Source: Shewanella saliphila (GTDB taxonomy: Bacteria > Pseudomonadota > Gammaproteobacteria > Enterobacterales > Shewanellaceae). Taken from it: a DNA stretch of 64,000 bases. Below are positions 43,058-52,040 of the stretch, piece by piece. The stretch lies in the NCBI RefSeq assembly GCF_014648295.1, contig NZ_BMQV01000001.1:186001-250000 (forward strand). The letters run 5' to 3'. Position 1 is the first letter of the stretch; each line of letters begins with the position of its first letter. The notes under the pieces are model-generated. The model saw only the letters and a list, made by a program, of their open reading frames with translations, was not told the DNA's origin and made no database searches. The position numbers and the translations under genes are program-made.

Positions 43058-45686
43058 ATCACCTAAAGTTGTGAAGAAAAAATTATTCTCGCCAATTTGG
43101 TTATTGCCTGTAGTCGCGTTGATTTTAGGCGCTTGGCTTGGGGTAAAAAGTATCAAAGAATCTGGTATCGAAATTATGATCCACTTTCCTAGTGCTGCCG
43201 GTATCGACATTGGAAAAACCCTCGTGAAATACCAAGGGCTAACTGTGGGTAAAGTGTCTGATATTGGCATTGACGATGATCTTAAAGGGGTTAACGTCAA
43301 AGTGATTATGGATTATCGCGCAGACCCATTTTTAAACCAAAACACCCTATTTTGGTTAGTGAAACCCAAAGCCAGTATCACTGGTGTTGAAGGCTTAGAC
43401 ACTCTCTTCTCTGGTAACTATATTGCGATTCAACCCGGCGAAGGCCGCTCGACCACAGAGTTTGAAGCGCAGCGTGAAGCACCAGCAATTTTGCCTGGTA
43501 GCGAAGGGATTATGGTAGAACTTAAAGCACCTAAACTCGGATCAATTGATGTTGGGTCTCCGGTTTTTTTCCGCCAAGTACCTGTCGGCAGTGTCGTGAG
43601 TTACCGTTTAGACGGTAAAAAACAAATTATTATCAGTGCATTTGTCCAAGAACAATACACCCATTTAGTGCATAAAGATTCGCGTTTTTGGAATGTCTCA
43701 GGGTTAAAAATAGATGCTTCATTAAGTGGCGTTAAAATCAACACTGAAAGTATTGCCTCAATTCTAGCCGGCGGAATTAGCTTCGATAGTGGTTCAGAAA
43801 CCGAGCTCGCTAAAAATGGCGATAGTTATCCGTTATTTCATGACGAGCAATCGGCCATTGGAGGGATTAACGTCACCTTAACGGCCGCCAATGCTGATGA
43901 TATCAGTGAAGGAACTGCGCTCGAGTATCGCGGCATTAAAATTGGTCAGGTAGATAGTAAACAATTAACTGATGATGGTGTTCAATTTACCGCACAAGTT
44001 AATCATAAATACAAAGACTTAATCACCCCTGACAGCCGTTTTTGGTTAAGTGGGGCTGAGCTTTCACTTAAAGCGATGAAAAATATCGGCCGATTAGTTA
44101 CCGGCAGTGTCATCAGTGTATTACCCGGTAGCCAAATTGCCACTGAGTCAATGCAATTTGAGATAGCCCCGCAAGCACCGGATTTACTCACTGCAGACAA
44201 ATTAGCATTGACCGTTGAGGCAAATACTCATACCGGCGTCAGTAATGGTGCACAAGTGCGCTATAAACAATTGCCGATTGGTCAAATCATTAACGTTAAC
44301 CTCAGTGAAGACTTTGCTAAGGTTGAATATCAAATCGAAATCTTGCCTGAGTTCACCCGTTTAGTGACTCAAGGAAGCTTTTTTGTACCAGAAAGCGCCC
44401 TCGCCATTAACGCGTCACTTGATGGTGTGAGTGTCGCCACACGCGATCTCACCACCATGCTTGAAGGGGCTATCAGTTTAGTGCCAGCTAAAAGTAAAAC
44501 ATTAGTGACGGCCAATGACACATTAACCTTATATGAGTCAATTGAAGCGGCGAAAAGCATGTTTGCTAAGCAACAAATGCGCACAATGACATTAACCAGT
44601 ATCGATGGCGCAGACTTAGCTGAAGGCTCACCTATTTACTATAAAAAAATGCAAATTGGCGCCGTCAGTAAAGTCAATTGGCAGGCAGAAACAGACAAGT
44701 TCACTGTTGATATCAGTATCGATAAAAAGTTCACACCTTTAATCAAACCTAATACGGTCTTTTGGCGAAATAATGCAGTGGCCATTAATGCCAGTCTTGC
44801 CGGAGTTGATATTGATGTCGCGCCGCTAAAAGGAGCAATAAATGGCAGTATTACTCTTGGTCATTTAAACACTGAGTTAGCAAATGACACTCAAGCTAAT
44901 TTACGGCTCTATGACAGTCAAGCATTAGCATTAATGCAGGCAAAAGTTATCGATTTGATTTTACCTGTCAGTGCAAAAATCACGGCTAATGCAGCCATTC
45001 GTTACCAAGGTCATCAAATCGGTGAAATTTCACAAGTTAAACTTGACCCAACATTGACCACACTTAACGCCAAAGCCTACCTTTATGGCGACTATGCTGA
45101 GCGTTTCAGCCGCGATGACAGTGAATTTTTTATCGTCGAAGCGCAAATATCTCTTGCTGGTATCCAGGCACCAGACACACTACTTACAGGACCGTATATA
45201 GGTGTGATCCCAGGGAACAATACTTTCACTACAAACCAATTCACGGCATTAAATCATGCCCGCTTAGATGCTAACGTCCCAGCTGATGCGGTGAGGTTTC
45301 AGTTGGTAGATAATCAATTAGGTTCAATTAAGGTCGGTACGCCATTGTTTTTCCGGGGCATTAATATTGGCCAAATTGATGGCTACCAATTAGCTGATAG
45401 CGGCATCGATATTACCCTGTATGCTCATGTCGAAACGCAATATCGCCATTTAGTGAATCAAAGCAGTCAATTTTGGGATGCATCAGGGATCAAATTAGAT
45501 GTTGGCTTATTTTCTGGCGCACAATTAGAAGCCCAGTCGCTTGAAACCATTCTTGCTGGCGGCATAGCCATTGCCACGCGCGATGTCACTAATGACAGTA
45601 ATCGTTTATCAGCAAATGACCGTATTAAGCTGCAACATAAAATGTTACCTGAATGGGCCGAATGGCAACCAGTACAAGCTAGGTAA
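43044..45686 (+). CDS. letB: LetB (YebT), seven-MCE-domain lipid tunnel
   Basis: Inner-membrane-anchored protein whose stacked MCE rings form a tunnel across the periplasm for phospholipid movement. The 880 residues (E. coli 877) have one N-terminal helix (WLLPVVALILGAWLGV) and seven MCE repeats. The repeat starts are recognisable from ISSAAGIDIG-like to KVGTPLFFRGINIGQ motifs near residues 40, 155, 275, 395, 515, 635 and 740. The ATG at 43044 gives the expected length. It is followed by a terminator and the second 264-bp element. Confidence 0.95.
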   Translation: MTQIESPKVVKKKLFSPIWLLPVVALILGAWLGVKSIKESGIEIMIHFPSAAGIDIGKTLVKYQGLTVGKVSDIGIDDDLKGVNVKVIMDYRADPFLNQNTLFWLVKPKASITGVEGLDTLFSGNYIAIQPGEGRSTTEFEAQREAPAILPGSEGIMVELKAPKLGSIDVGSPVFFRQVPVGSVVSYRLDGKKQIIISAFVQEQYTHLVHKDSRFWNVSGLKIDASLSGVKINTESIASILAGGISFDSGSETELAKNGDSYPLFHDEQSAIGGINVTLTAANADDISEGTALEYRGIKIGQVDSKQLTDDGVQFTAQVNHKYKDLITPDSRFWLSGAELSLKAMKNIGRLVTGSVISVLPGSQIATESMQFEIAPQAPDLLTADKLALTVEANTHTGVSNGAQVRYKQLPIGQIINVNLSEDFAKVEYQIEILPEFTRLVTQGSFFVPESALAINASLDGVSVATRDLTTMLEGAISLVPAKSKTLVTANDTLTLYESIEAAKSMFAKQQMRTMTLTSIDGADLAEGSPIYYKKMQIGAVSKVNWQAETDKFTVDISIDKKFTPLIKPNTVFWRNNAVAINASLAGVDIDVAPLKGAINGSITLGHLNTELANDTQANLRLYDSQALALMQAKVIDLILPVSAKITANAAIRYQGHQIGEISQVKLDPTLTTLNAKAYLYGDYAERFSRDDSEFFIVEAQISLAGIQAPDTLLTGPYIGVIPGNNTFTTNQFTALNHARLDANVPADAVRFQLVDNQLGSIKVGTPLFFRGINIGQIDGYQLADSGIDITLYAHVETQYRHLVNQSSQFWDASGIKLDVGLFSGAQLEAQSLETILAGGIAIATRDVTNDSNRLSANDRIKLQHKMLPEWAEWQPVQAR

Positions 45687-45710
45687 TTAATAGCTCGATC
45701 ATTAATCAAT

Positions 45711-45740
45711 AAAGGCCGATATCACTATCGGCCTTTATTT
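45711..45740 (+). terminator. Intrinsic terminator of the letA-letB operon
   Basis: A perfect 10-bp stem (AAAGGCCGAT with ATCGGCCTTT) and a T-rich tail lie 25 bp after the letB stop codon. Confidence 0.92.
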
Positions 45741-45799
45741 TCTTTACGTTTAATCCAGCGTCAAACAAACTGATCCGTACTAAGTGAAATCATTTAGTA

Positions 45800-46063
45800 A
45801 TACCAATTCCATTAATTATCTGGTCATTCAGCGGGAGTTCTGTGTCTTCTAGGCAAGTAATAGAATTGTAGGCATAGTTGTTCTACGTCAAAATGCTATT
45901 AAGCAGCATAGAAGGCACAGAAACCCGCCTTACTGGAGACACTCAGACCGTTCATTTCTTTGTTGCATTGCCTTAGAAGGGAATAACCATTATTTCAACA
46001 ATGCGCCTCAAACTGAACAATCTGAGTGACTCTGATTGGTCACATAATTAATGGAATTGGTAT
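45800..46063. repeat. 264-bp structured repeat, element B
   Basis: A perfect 20-bp inverted repeat (ATACCAATTCCATTAATTAT and its complement) closes the element. Arm 1 pairs 45831-45850 with 45910-45928, and its loop shares CTAGGC, TGTAGG and TTAA-GCA with element A. Arm 2 pairs 45937-45954 with 46014-46033 and has the loop AAGGGAATAACCATTA at 45977-45992, the same 16 bases and almost the same offset (177 against 175). Its right end is 8 bp from the stop codon of the SpmA/B gene. The stem sequences differ from element A but the pairing is kept. Confidence 0.85.
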
Positions 46064-46071
46064 AATAAGTG

Positions 46072-47298
46072 CTAACCATAAAACCAATAGCACACACCGA
46101 TCGCAGCACTGATCCCGGCCGCATCAGCAGCAAGACCACAACTAAGCGCATGGCGACCGTTACGAATACCTACGGAGCCGAAATAAACGGCCAACACATA
46201 AAAAGTAGTTTCGGTACTGCCCTGTAAAATCGCAGCTAAACGGCCCGCAAATGAATCGACCCCATGATGGTCCATCGTTTCTAACATCATGGCTCTGGCT
46301 CCTGAGCCACTAAATGGTTTCATCAATGCTGTCGGTATCGCATCAATAAAACGCGTGTCCCAACCAAAGCCATTAATAACCGAAGCTAATACATGTAATG
46401 CATAATCTAACGCACCAGATGCACGCAATACTCCAATGGCCAGTAACATCGCAATTAGGTAAGGAATAAGCGTTATCGCCTGATTAAAACCTTGTTTCGC
46501 GCCCTCAACAAATTCATCATAAACCGCAATTTTTCGATATCCTGCCGCCAAGATAAAACTGAAAATTAATATCAATAATATGCCATTACCCAACACCATA
46601 GAGACTTGCCCAATCGCATCGACAGACAAGGTTGCTAAATATGCAACACCCGCCATTAATGAGCCAATAATCAACCCGGCATAAGCTAACATCACACTAT
46701 TAAACAGTGAAATTCGCTGAACGGTTGCCACCACTAATAAACCCACAATGGTAGAGGCACTTGTTGCCAATAATATAGGTAAAAAAACATCAGCTGGATT
46801 GGGGGCGCCCTGCTGTGCGCGATATAGAAACACCGTTACCGGCACCAAGGTGACCGAAGAGGTATTGAGCACTAAAAAGAGAATTTGTGCATTTGTTGCC
46901 ACGGTTTTAATTGGGTTCAAACTTTGCAAATCGTGCATTGCTTTTAACCCCAACGGCGTTGCGGCGTTATCTAGACCTAAAATGTTAGCCGTTAAGTTCA
47001 TGCTGATACTGCCATAAGCCACATGCCCACGGGGAACCTCTGGCATCAATTTAGACAACAAGGGTTCAAACACGCGGGCAAACAGGCTGACAACACCGGC
47101 TTTTTCACCCACCTGCATTAAGCCCATCCACAGGGCTAATACACCAATTAACCCTAGCGAAATATCTGCGGCTAATTTGGCGCTGGCGAATAGTGCCGTG
47201 ACGGTTTCGCCCAAGACCTCGTTATTGCCACCAAACAATTGGATGATAATAGAAACGGCAGCCACAATAAAAAATAAAAGCCAGACCCGATTTAACAC
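46072..47298 (-). CDS. SpmA/SpmB-type nucleoside-recognition membrane protein
   Basis: A fused two-part membrane protein of 408 residues. The first part resembles SpmA (LTANILGLDNAATPLGLKAM) and the second SpmB (PTALMKPFSGSGARAMM and LQGSTETTFYVLAVYFG), each with several helices. In Bacillus the separate proteins act in spore maturation; in non-sporulating bacteria the role is unknown and transport is likely. The frame is open to 47367, but the GTG at 47298 has GGAG 6 nt upstream and gives the start LNRVWLLFF seen in the family. It points against letB and rsmF. Confidence 0.85.
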   Translation of the reverse strand: MLNRVWLLFFIVAAVSIIIQLFGGNNEVLGETVTALFASAKLAADISLGLIGVLALWMGLMQVGEKAGVVSLFARVFEPLLSKLMPEVPRGHVAYGSISMNLTANILGLDNAATPLGLKAMHDLQSLNPIKTVATNAQILFLVLNTSSVTLVPVTVFLYRAQQGAPNPADVFLPILLATSASTIVGLLVVATVQRISLFNSVMLAYAGLIIGSLMAGVAYLATLSVDAIGQVSMVLGNGILLILIFSFILAAGYRKIAVYDEFVEGAKQGFNQAITLIPYLIAMLLAIGVLRASGALDYALHVLASVINGFGWDTRFIDAIPTALMKPFSGSGARAMMLETMDHHGVDSFAGRLAAILQGSTETTFYVLAVYFGSVGIRNGRHALSCGLAADAAGISAAIGVCYWFYG

Positions 47299-47419
47299 AC
47301 TTAACTCCGTCACACAGTCGTAATTTTTGCATAATATACAGTATTCATAGGGATTGAGGGGCAACAATTACGTGTTATGATCGACACAATTCTGCTTAAA
47401 AAAGTGTAACTTGATTATT

Positions 47420-48874
47420 ATGGTCCAATTAAACCCAAATTTTATCAGCCACATAGAGAAAGAACTGCCGGCTCATTTATCTATAGAAGAGTTTATCTCT
47501 ATTTGTGATAAACCATTACGAAAATCTATAAGGGTCAATACCTTAAAAATATCCACCGCAGAATTTACCGAAATAATGACCCAAGCAGGTTGGCAATTAC
47601 ACCCCATCCCTTGGTGTGCTGATGGTTTTTGGATTGACGGTAAAGATGATGTGCAATTAGGCAACACCATTGAGCACATACAAGGGCTATTTTATATTCA
47701 AGAAGCCAGTTCAATGTTACCGCCCACAGCATTATTTGCTGACGGACTTAATCCAGATTTAGTGTTAGACGTAGCCTCTGCCCCTGGCTCTAAAACCACT
47801 CAAATTGCCGCGTTAATGCAAAATAAAGGCTTATTGATTGCCAATGAATATTCTGCCAGCAGAGTGAAAGTATTGCATGCCAATGTTCTGCGAATGGGCG
47901 CGAGTCATACTGCACTAACTCATTTTGATGGTCGTGTATTTGGCGAATATTTATATGAGTCATTTGATACCATTTTATTGGATGCCCCCTGTGGCGGCGA
48001 AGGTACGGTTCGCAAAGACCCTCTAGCATTAAAACATTGGGATATTCAAGATGTTACTGCAATCGGCGAAACCCAAAAAGACTTAATTGAATCGGCATTT
48101 TTAGCGTTAAAACCAGGTGGCACATTAGTCTATTCAACCTGCACCTTAAGCCAATTAGAAAACCAACATATTTGCCAGCATTTACAACAAACCTATCCTG
48201 ATGCCGTGGAGTTTGTTTCACTTAAAAACCTGTTTGATGGCGCTCATAAAGCCTGTACTGAAGAAGGTTTTTTGCATGTTTGGCCGCAGATATTCGATAG
48301 TGAAGGCTTTTTTGTCGCAAAAATCCGTAAAACCGCTTCAGTTGAACGTACCAAGAAACAACCTAAATTACAGAAAAACTTTCCTTTTTCCATTGCACCA
48401 GATAAGCAACAGCACGCACTGAAACAATACTTTGCTGACACTTTTGCAATCGATTTGCCTCAAGATGACATCATTATGCTTCGCGATGATGAATTTTGGT
48501 TATTTCCAGCCATGTTTATGCCTTTTATCGGCAAAATGCGATTTCAAAGGATTGGCTTAAAACTCGCCGATGCGCTTAAAAAAGGCTACAAAGCTAAACA
48601 CGAGGCCATTATTGCACTATCAGCTGATGCAAGCCGCAATCCTCGTTGTATCGAGCTGTCAGATACACAAGCACAAGACTATTTGATGGGCCGGGACATT
48701 GCTAGCAATAGCTTTTCAGCTGCAGTGCAGGAGCAACTAACCGAAATGGCTCAAGGAGAAATGTTAGTGAGTTACCATAATGTGGTTATCGGAGTGGTAA
48801 AACATTTGGGACATAGACTTAAAAATAATTTGCCGCGCGATTTAGTACGCGACAATGTCAATTTGAGCTTATAA
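47420..48874 (+). CDS. rsmF: 16S rRNA (cytosine-1407-C5) methyltransferase RsmF
   Basis: Methylates C1407 in the decoding region of 16S rRNA. The 484 residues have the NOL1/NOP2/sun core: SAM loop DVASAPGSKTTQ (about 116-127), the motif IV cysteine in DAPCGGEGTVRKDP, and the catalytic TC in YSTCTLSQLENQ. A PUA-like C-terminal part follows. In E. coli it is yebU, right after letB (yebT); here the SpmA/B gene intervenes in the opposite direction. The frame starts at a TTG at 47411; the ATG at 47420 is likelier. Confidence 0.95.
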   Translation: MVQLNPNFISHIEKELPAHLSIEEFISICDKPLRKSIRVNTLKISTAEFTEIMTQAGWQLHPIPWCADGFWIDGKDDVQLGNTIEHIQGLFYIQEASSMLPPTALFADGLNPDLVLDVASAPGSKTTQIAALMQNKGLLIANEYSASRVKVLHANVLRMGASHTALTHFDGRVFGEYLYESFDTILLDAPCGGEGTVRKDPLALKHWDIQDVTAIGETQKDLIESAFLALKPGGTLVYSTCTLSQLENQHICQHLQQTYPDAVEFVSLKNLFDGAHKACTEEGFLHVWPQIFDSEGFFVAKIRKTASVERTKKQPKLQKNFPFSIAPDKQQHALKQYFADTFAIDLPQDDIIMLRDDEFWLFPAMFMPFIGKMRFQRIGLKLADALKKGYKAKHEAIIALSADASRNPRCIELSDTQAQDYLMGRDIASNSFSAAVQEQLTEMAQGEMLVSYHNVVIGVVKHLGHRLKNNLPRDLVRDNVNLSL

Positions 48875-48974
48875 ACACATAATAATGCGAACAAGGTCAC
48901 ACTTACTTGGCACTCAAAATGATCCAGATCAAATTTTTTTGAATATCTTTTAGGCAAAGCCCAATAACCATGAC

Positions 48975-49004
48975 TATAATTTATTCATAGTTCATAGTTC
49001 ATAG
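48975..49004 (+). promoter_or_regulatory. Possible promoter of the SdsR-like RNA, with a 7-bp triplet repeat
   Basis: CTATAAT at 48974-48980 resembles a sigma-S or sigma-70 -10 box; no good -35 box is seen, which would suit sigma-S. Just after it, TTCATAG is repeated three times in tandem (48984-49004). A start near 48987 would give an RNA of about 160 nt. Confidence 0.35.
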
Positions 49005-49018
49005 CTCATTGAGTATTC

Positions 49019-49150
49019 GGCATCGCCAACTAATGTCATTGTTTCCACAAAAGCATGTGCATAAATGATGATGCCACACAGTAGCGCAAGGCTCTTAATA
49101 GAGCCCTTTCCCTAGGCCCAAAACAATTGGATCGTTTTGGGTCTTTTTTT
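49019..49150 (+). ncRNA. sdsR: SdsR (RyeB)-like small regulatory RNA
   Basis: The 3' part matches, from memory, the enterobacterial stationary-phase RNA SdsR: TAGCGCA-GGCTCT, then a hairpin closed by GGCTC/GAGCC, then TTTCCCT, and a terminator of GGCCCAAAAC / GTTTTGGGTC with T7. E. coli has GGACCGAATAC / GTATTCGGTC at the same place, so several pairs differ on both sides of the stem. GGATCG and the 5' GGCA-CAACTAA segment also agree. Locus fits: E. coli sdsR lies a few genes beyond rsmF. In enterics it is RpoS-dependent, Hfq-bound and represses porin and tolC mRNAs. The 5' end is uncertain. Confidence 0.7.
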
Positions 49151-49159
49151 ATGTGTTTG

Positions 49160-49948
49160 TTACCGGCCGATTAACGTCGCAGCATCTTTAAACAGGTTAA
49201 AGAAGTTATCTGTGGTGTATTGAGCTAAATCATCAAATTTCTCACCGCGCAATTCAGCAACAAATTCAGCAACGTCACGCACATAAGCAGGCTGATTTTC
49301 TTGGCCGCGATGTGGCACAGGCGCTAAATAAGGTGAATCGGTTTCGACCAGTAATCTGTCTTTTGGCACTTGGCGAATAACACTACGTAGCTCTGCGGCA
49401 TTTTTAAAAGTCACAATGCCAGAAACCGAAATGTAAAAACCTAAATCAATCGCCGCTTTAGCCATTTCCCAATTTTCAGTAAAACAATGTAATACACCGC
49501 CGACGTTATCTGCATTACCTGCTTTAAGCATATTAATGGTGTCTTCTCGGGCATCACGCGTATGAACAATTAATGGTTTATTGACTTCAACCGCGAGTGC
49601 TATTTGCTGTTCAAAACATTGTTGTTGCAACGTTTTAGTGTCATTTGAATAAAAATAATCAAGGCCCGTTTCACCAATGGCAACCACACGCGGGTCGGTT
49701 GCAAAACGCTTAATGTCTTCAATGTTTAAGCCTTCTTGAACATCTAACGGGTGTACTCCAGACGATAAAAACACGTTATTAAACGCGGCAACTTTATCGC
49801 GCATGGCTTCAAAGCCTTGCTGGCGAACGTTGACACATAATAAATAATCAACGCCTTGTGCTTTAGCGTTGTCCATTATGGTGTGAAGGCTTGCGGTATT
49901 GGGAGCCGCTTTTAGGCGGTCAAGGTGACAATGAGAATCAATTAGCAT
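49160..49948 (-). CDS. TatD-family metal-dependent deoxyribonuclease (YcfH type)
   Basis: The 262 residues carry the metal-ligand motifs of the family: DSHCHLDRL at 3-11 with the two His, the GETGLDY Glu, HTRDA, HCFTENWE and ETDSPYLAPVPHRG. TatD-family enzymes are 3'-5' exonucleases implicated in DNA repair; this paralogue is the YcfH form found after holB in E. coli. It is the last gene of the apbC-to-tatD operon. Its stop is only 10 bp beyond the SdsR-like terminator. Confidence 0.93.
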   Translation of the reverse strand: MLIDSHCHLDRLKAAPNTASLHTIMDNAKAQGVDYLLCVNVRQQGFEAMRDKVAAFNNVFLSSGVHPLDVQEGLNIEDIKRFATDPRVVAIGETGLDYFYSNDTKTLQQQCFEQQIALAVEVNKPLIVHTRDAREDTINMLKAGNADNVGGVLHCFTENWEMAKAAIDLGFYISVSGIVTFKNAAELRSVIRQVPKDRLLVETDSPYLAPVPHRGQENQPAYVRDVAEFVAELRGEKFDDLAQYTTDNFFNLFKDAATLIGR

Positions 49949-50003
49949 GGGTATTCTTTCACAACAGTGTTAGCAACTAAATCAGATGCGCAAGAATACC
50001 TAG

Positions 50004-50330
50004 CTACATGGTGCAGGTCAAATCGCTCGAAGACAGTTCGCTCGATAATAATTTTTCGATATGGTGTTTGTGGCTTTCAACATCGGTTTTAATTTTAACG
50101 CCAATACCCGCAGGACGACCGCCTGAAGCACCTAATGGGTTAATCCACACCACTGTGCCTTGAAACTCATTAGCTTGTGTCGCATTAGGTAAACGATACG
50201 AAATGGTCAGTTCTTGGCCTAGATAATGACTTTCTGTAGTCGAAATAAATAAGCCTGCCGGTTTAATAAATGGCATATATGCACGATAAAGCTTATGTAT
50301 ATTATCGTAGTTGACTACAAGATCGACCAT
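50004..50330 (-). CDS. PilZ-domain protein
   Basis: A 108-residue protein of the type lying between holB and tatD in many gammaproteobacteria. The PilZ-like beta barrel runs from GLFISTTESHYLGQEL to the GIGVKI strand. The classic RxxxR and D/NxSxxG cyclic-di-GMP motifs are not clearly present: the region reads YRAYMPFIKPAGLFIST. It may therefore be a degenerate, non-binding PilZ, as for Xanthomonas PilZ. A type IV pilus role is possible. Confidence 0.82.
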   Translation of the reverse strand: MVDLVVNYDNIHKLYRAYMPFIKPAGLFISTTESHYLGQELTISYRLPNATQANEFQGTVVWINPLGASGGRPAGIGVKIKTDVESHKHHIEKLLSSELSSSDLTCTM

Positions 50331-50376
50331 AAGTAATTCTTTCTATTCCGTAAAAGAGTTAAAATTTCGTTTAGCA

Positions 50377-51366
50377 TTATCCGTTTGTAAGCTGCTTAAA
50401 CGTGAGGATATATTGTTGGCATAAAGCCTGTGTATTAACGCTTGGCATTGTTTGCAACTTTTGGCACATCTGCATCACAGTACCCGCGAATTCAATCAAC
50501 TTACCTTGTACCAATGGATTCAATTGCAAAGCCGGCTTACCTTGCAACTGCATCTTACTATTACTTTTTAACACATATTGGCGTAAGTACAAATACAAAA
50601 CATTAAGTGCATCAACAATTTGTTGTTCTGTTAATGTCAGCAGACTATTGGTTAAATGTCCTGATTGTAAACTTTGAGCCCAATCTTGTCGGTACGTTAA
50701 CAATTGTTGGTAATGTTTACTACGCAAACTTTCGGCCAATGATAGCGGGCCACCCACCACACTTAAGCACCAGGTGACGTCATGGGTTTTACCCTGCTCG
50801 TTTGGTGCAGGCAACAAATGTTGTTGAGCTAACCATTGTTGGATCTGTTGTTTGTCAGGCGCATTAAAAGCTAGCGTGTGACAGCGGCTAGTAATAGTAG
50901 GAAGCAGTTGTGATGTATGATTGGTTTGTAAAATCAATACAACATCATTACCCGGTTCTTCTAGCGTTTTAAGCAGTGCATTAGCTGCAGCAATATTGAG
51001 CCGTTCTACATCGGTGATAAGTGCGACCCTTGCGCCACCTTGCTGCGCCGTCTGAGTTAATGACTGACACAACAGCCTAATTTGGTCGACTTTAATTTGA
51101 TTTCCATCAGGCTTAACAACGTGCAAATCTGGATGATTATTTGCGCTTAACAATAAACAACTTTTACATTGGCCGCAGGCGCCAACGGGCGTCAACTGTT
51201 GACACAACACCGTTTCGGCACATGCGTTTGCCAGTACTACCCCGCCTAAAGCATTGTCGACATTAAGCAAATGAGCATGACTGTTTTTGCCACGATAATG
51301 CACATCCACAAAACGTTGGTGCGCATCGGCTAACCAAGGAAGTTGTGCTAATTGATAGTCGCTCAT
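50377..51366 (-). CDS. holB: DNA polymerase III delta-prime subunit
   Basis: Part of the clamp loader that places the sliding clamp on DNA. The 329 residues show the zinc cluster CGQCKSC near residue 66 and HPDLHVVKPDG, VDQIRLLCQSL, NALLKTLEEPG and the arginine-finger region TITSRCHTLAF, all typical of delta-prime. An ATP-binding P-loop is absent, as normal for this subunit. It follows tmk by 26 bp, the conserved order. Confidence 0.93.
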   Translation of the reverse strand: MSDYQLAQLPWLADAHQRFVDVHYRGKNSHAHLLNVDNALGGVVLANACAETVLCQQLTPVGACGQCKSCLLLSANNHPDLHVVKPDGNQIKVDQIRLLCQSLTQTAQQGGARVALITDVERLNIAAANALLKTLEEPGNDVVLILQTNHTSQLLPTITSRCHTLAFNAPDKQQIQQWLAQQHLLPAPNEQGKTHDVTWCLSVVGGPLSLAESLRSKHYQQLLTYRQDWAQSLQSGHLTNSLLTLTEQQIVDALNVLYLYLRQYVLKSNSKMQLQGKPALQLNPLVQGKLIEFAGTVMQMCQKLQTMPSVNTQALCQQYILTFKQLTNG

Positions 51367-51392
51367 GTCAATAATGTCCTTTAGCGCAAGTG

Positions 51393-52040
51393 CTAAGCTT
51401 TATGGTGCAGCATAGGTAAACGTTGTTGCAATTGAGTGCGAATATCTTGATGGACTTTATCTATCGGTTGACTCGCATCAATCACAACAATGCTGTCATC
51501 TTGCGCTGCCAACTGTAAATAAGTTTGTCTTGCTCGCTCAAAAAATTCGATGGCTTGCTGCTCAATTCTGTCTAATTCACCGCGATTTGCTGCGCGGGTA
51601 AGGCCAAGCTTTGGGTCAATATCTAAATACAGAGTGAAATCGGGCGTAAACCCGCCAAGACAAGCATCACTTACCGCTTTGACTAAGGGCATGAGTCCAC
51701 GGCCGCCACCTTGATAAGCTAGCGATGATAGATTATGACGGTCTCCTAATACCCATTGACCTTTGGCAAGTGCAGGCTTAATCACGTTAGCAATGAGCTG
51801 CGAGCGTGCGGCATAAATAAGTAAGCATTCTGCCTCATCGCAAAGTGGGTCTGTTTCGTCTGCAATTTTAACCAAGTCGCGCATTTTTTCAGCCAATGGC
51901 GTACCACCAGGCTCACGGGTACACACCGGAGCTTGGCCAACATGTTGTTGGATTAAATCATTCACAAGTGCAATAGCACTGGATTTTCCTGCGCCCTCAA
52001 GCCCTTCAATTACAATAAATTTTCCTACTTGGCTCATCAT
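51393..52040 (-). CDS. tmk: Thymidylate kinase
   Basis: Phosphorylates dTMP to dTDP. The 215 residues have the P-loop [10 protein letters not shown] (about 13-22), the [17 protein letters not shown] substrate/LID region and DLDP-like metal site [14 protein letters not shown]. The ATGATG start overlaps the mltG stop by 4 bp (ATGA), implying coupled translation. Confidence 0.96.
   Translation of the reverse strand: MMSQVGKFIVIEGLEGAGKSSAIALVNDLIQQHVGQAPVCTREPGGTPLAEKMRDLVKIADETDPLCDEAECLLIYAARSQLIANVIKPALAKGQWVLGDRHNLSSLAYQGGGRGLMPLVKAVSDACLGGFTPDFTLYLDIDPKLGLTRAANRGELDRIEQQAIEFFERARQTYLQLAAQDDSIVVIDASQPIDKVHQDIRTQLQQRLPMLHHKA

Noticed and set aside
22171..46063. The two 264-bp elements as insertion-sequence remnants
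   Set aside because: No transposase fragment or clear target duplication is seen, and a remnant would not keep the pairing while losing the sequence.
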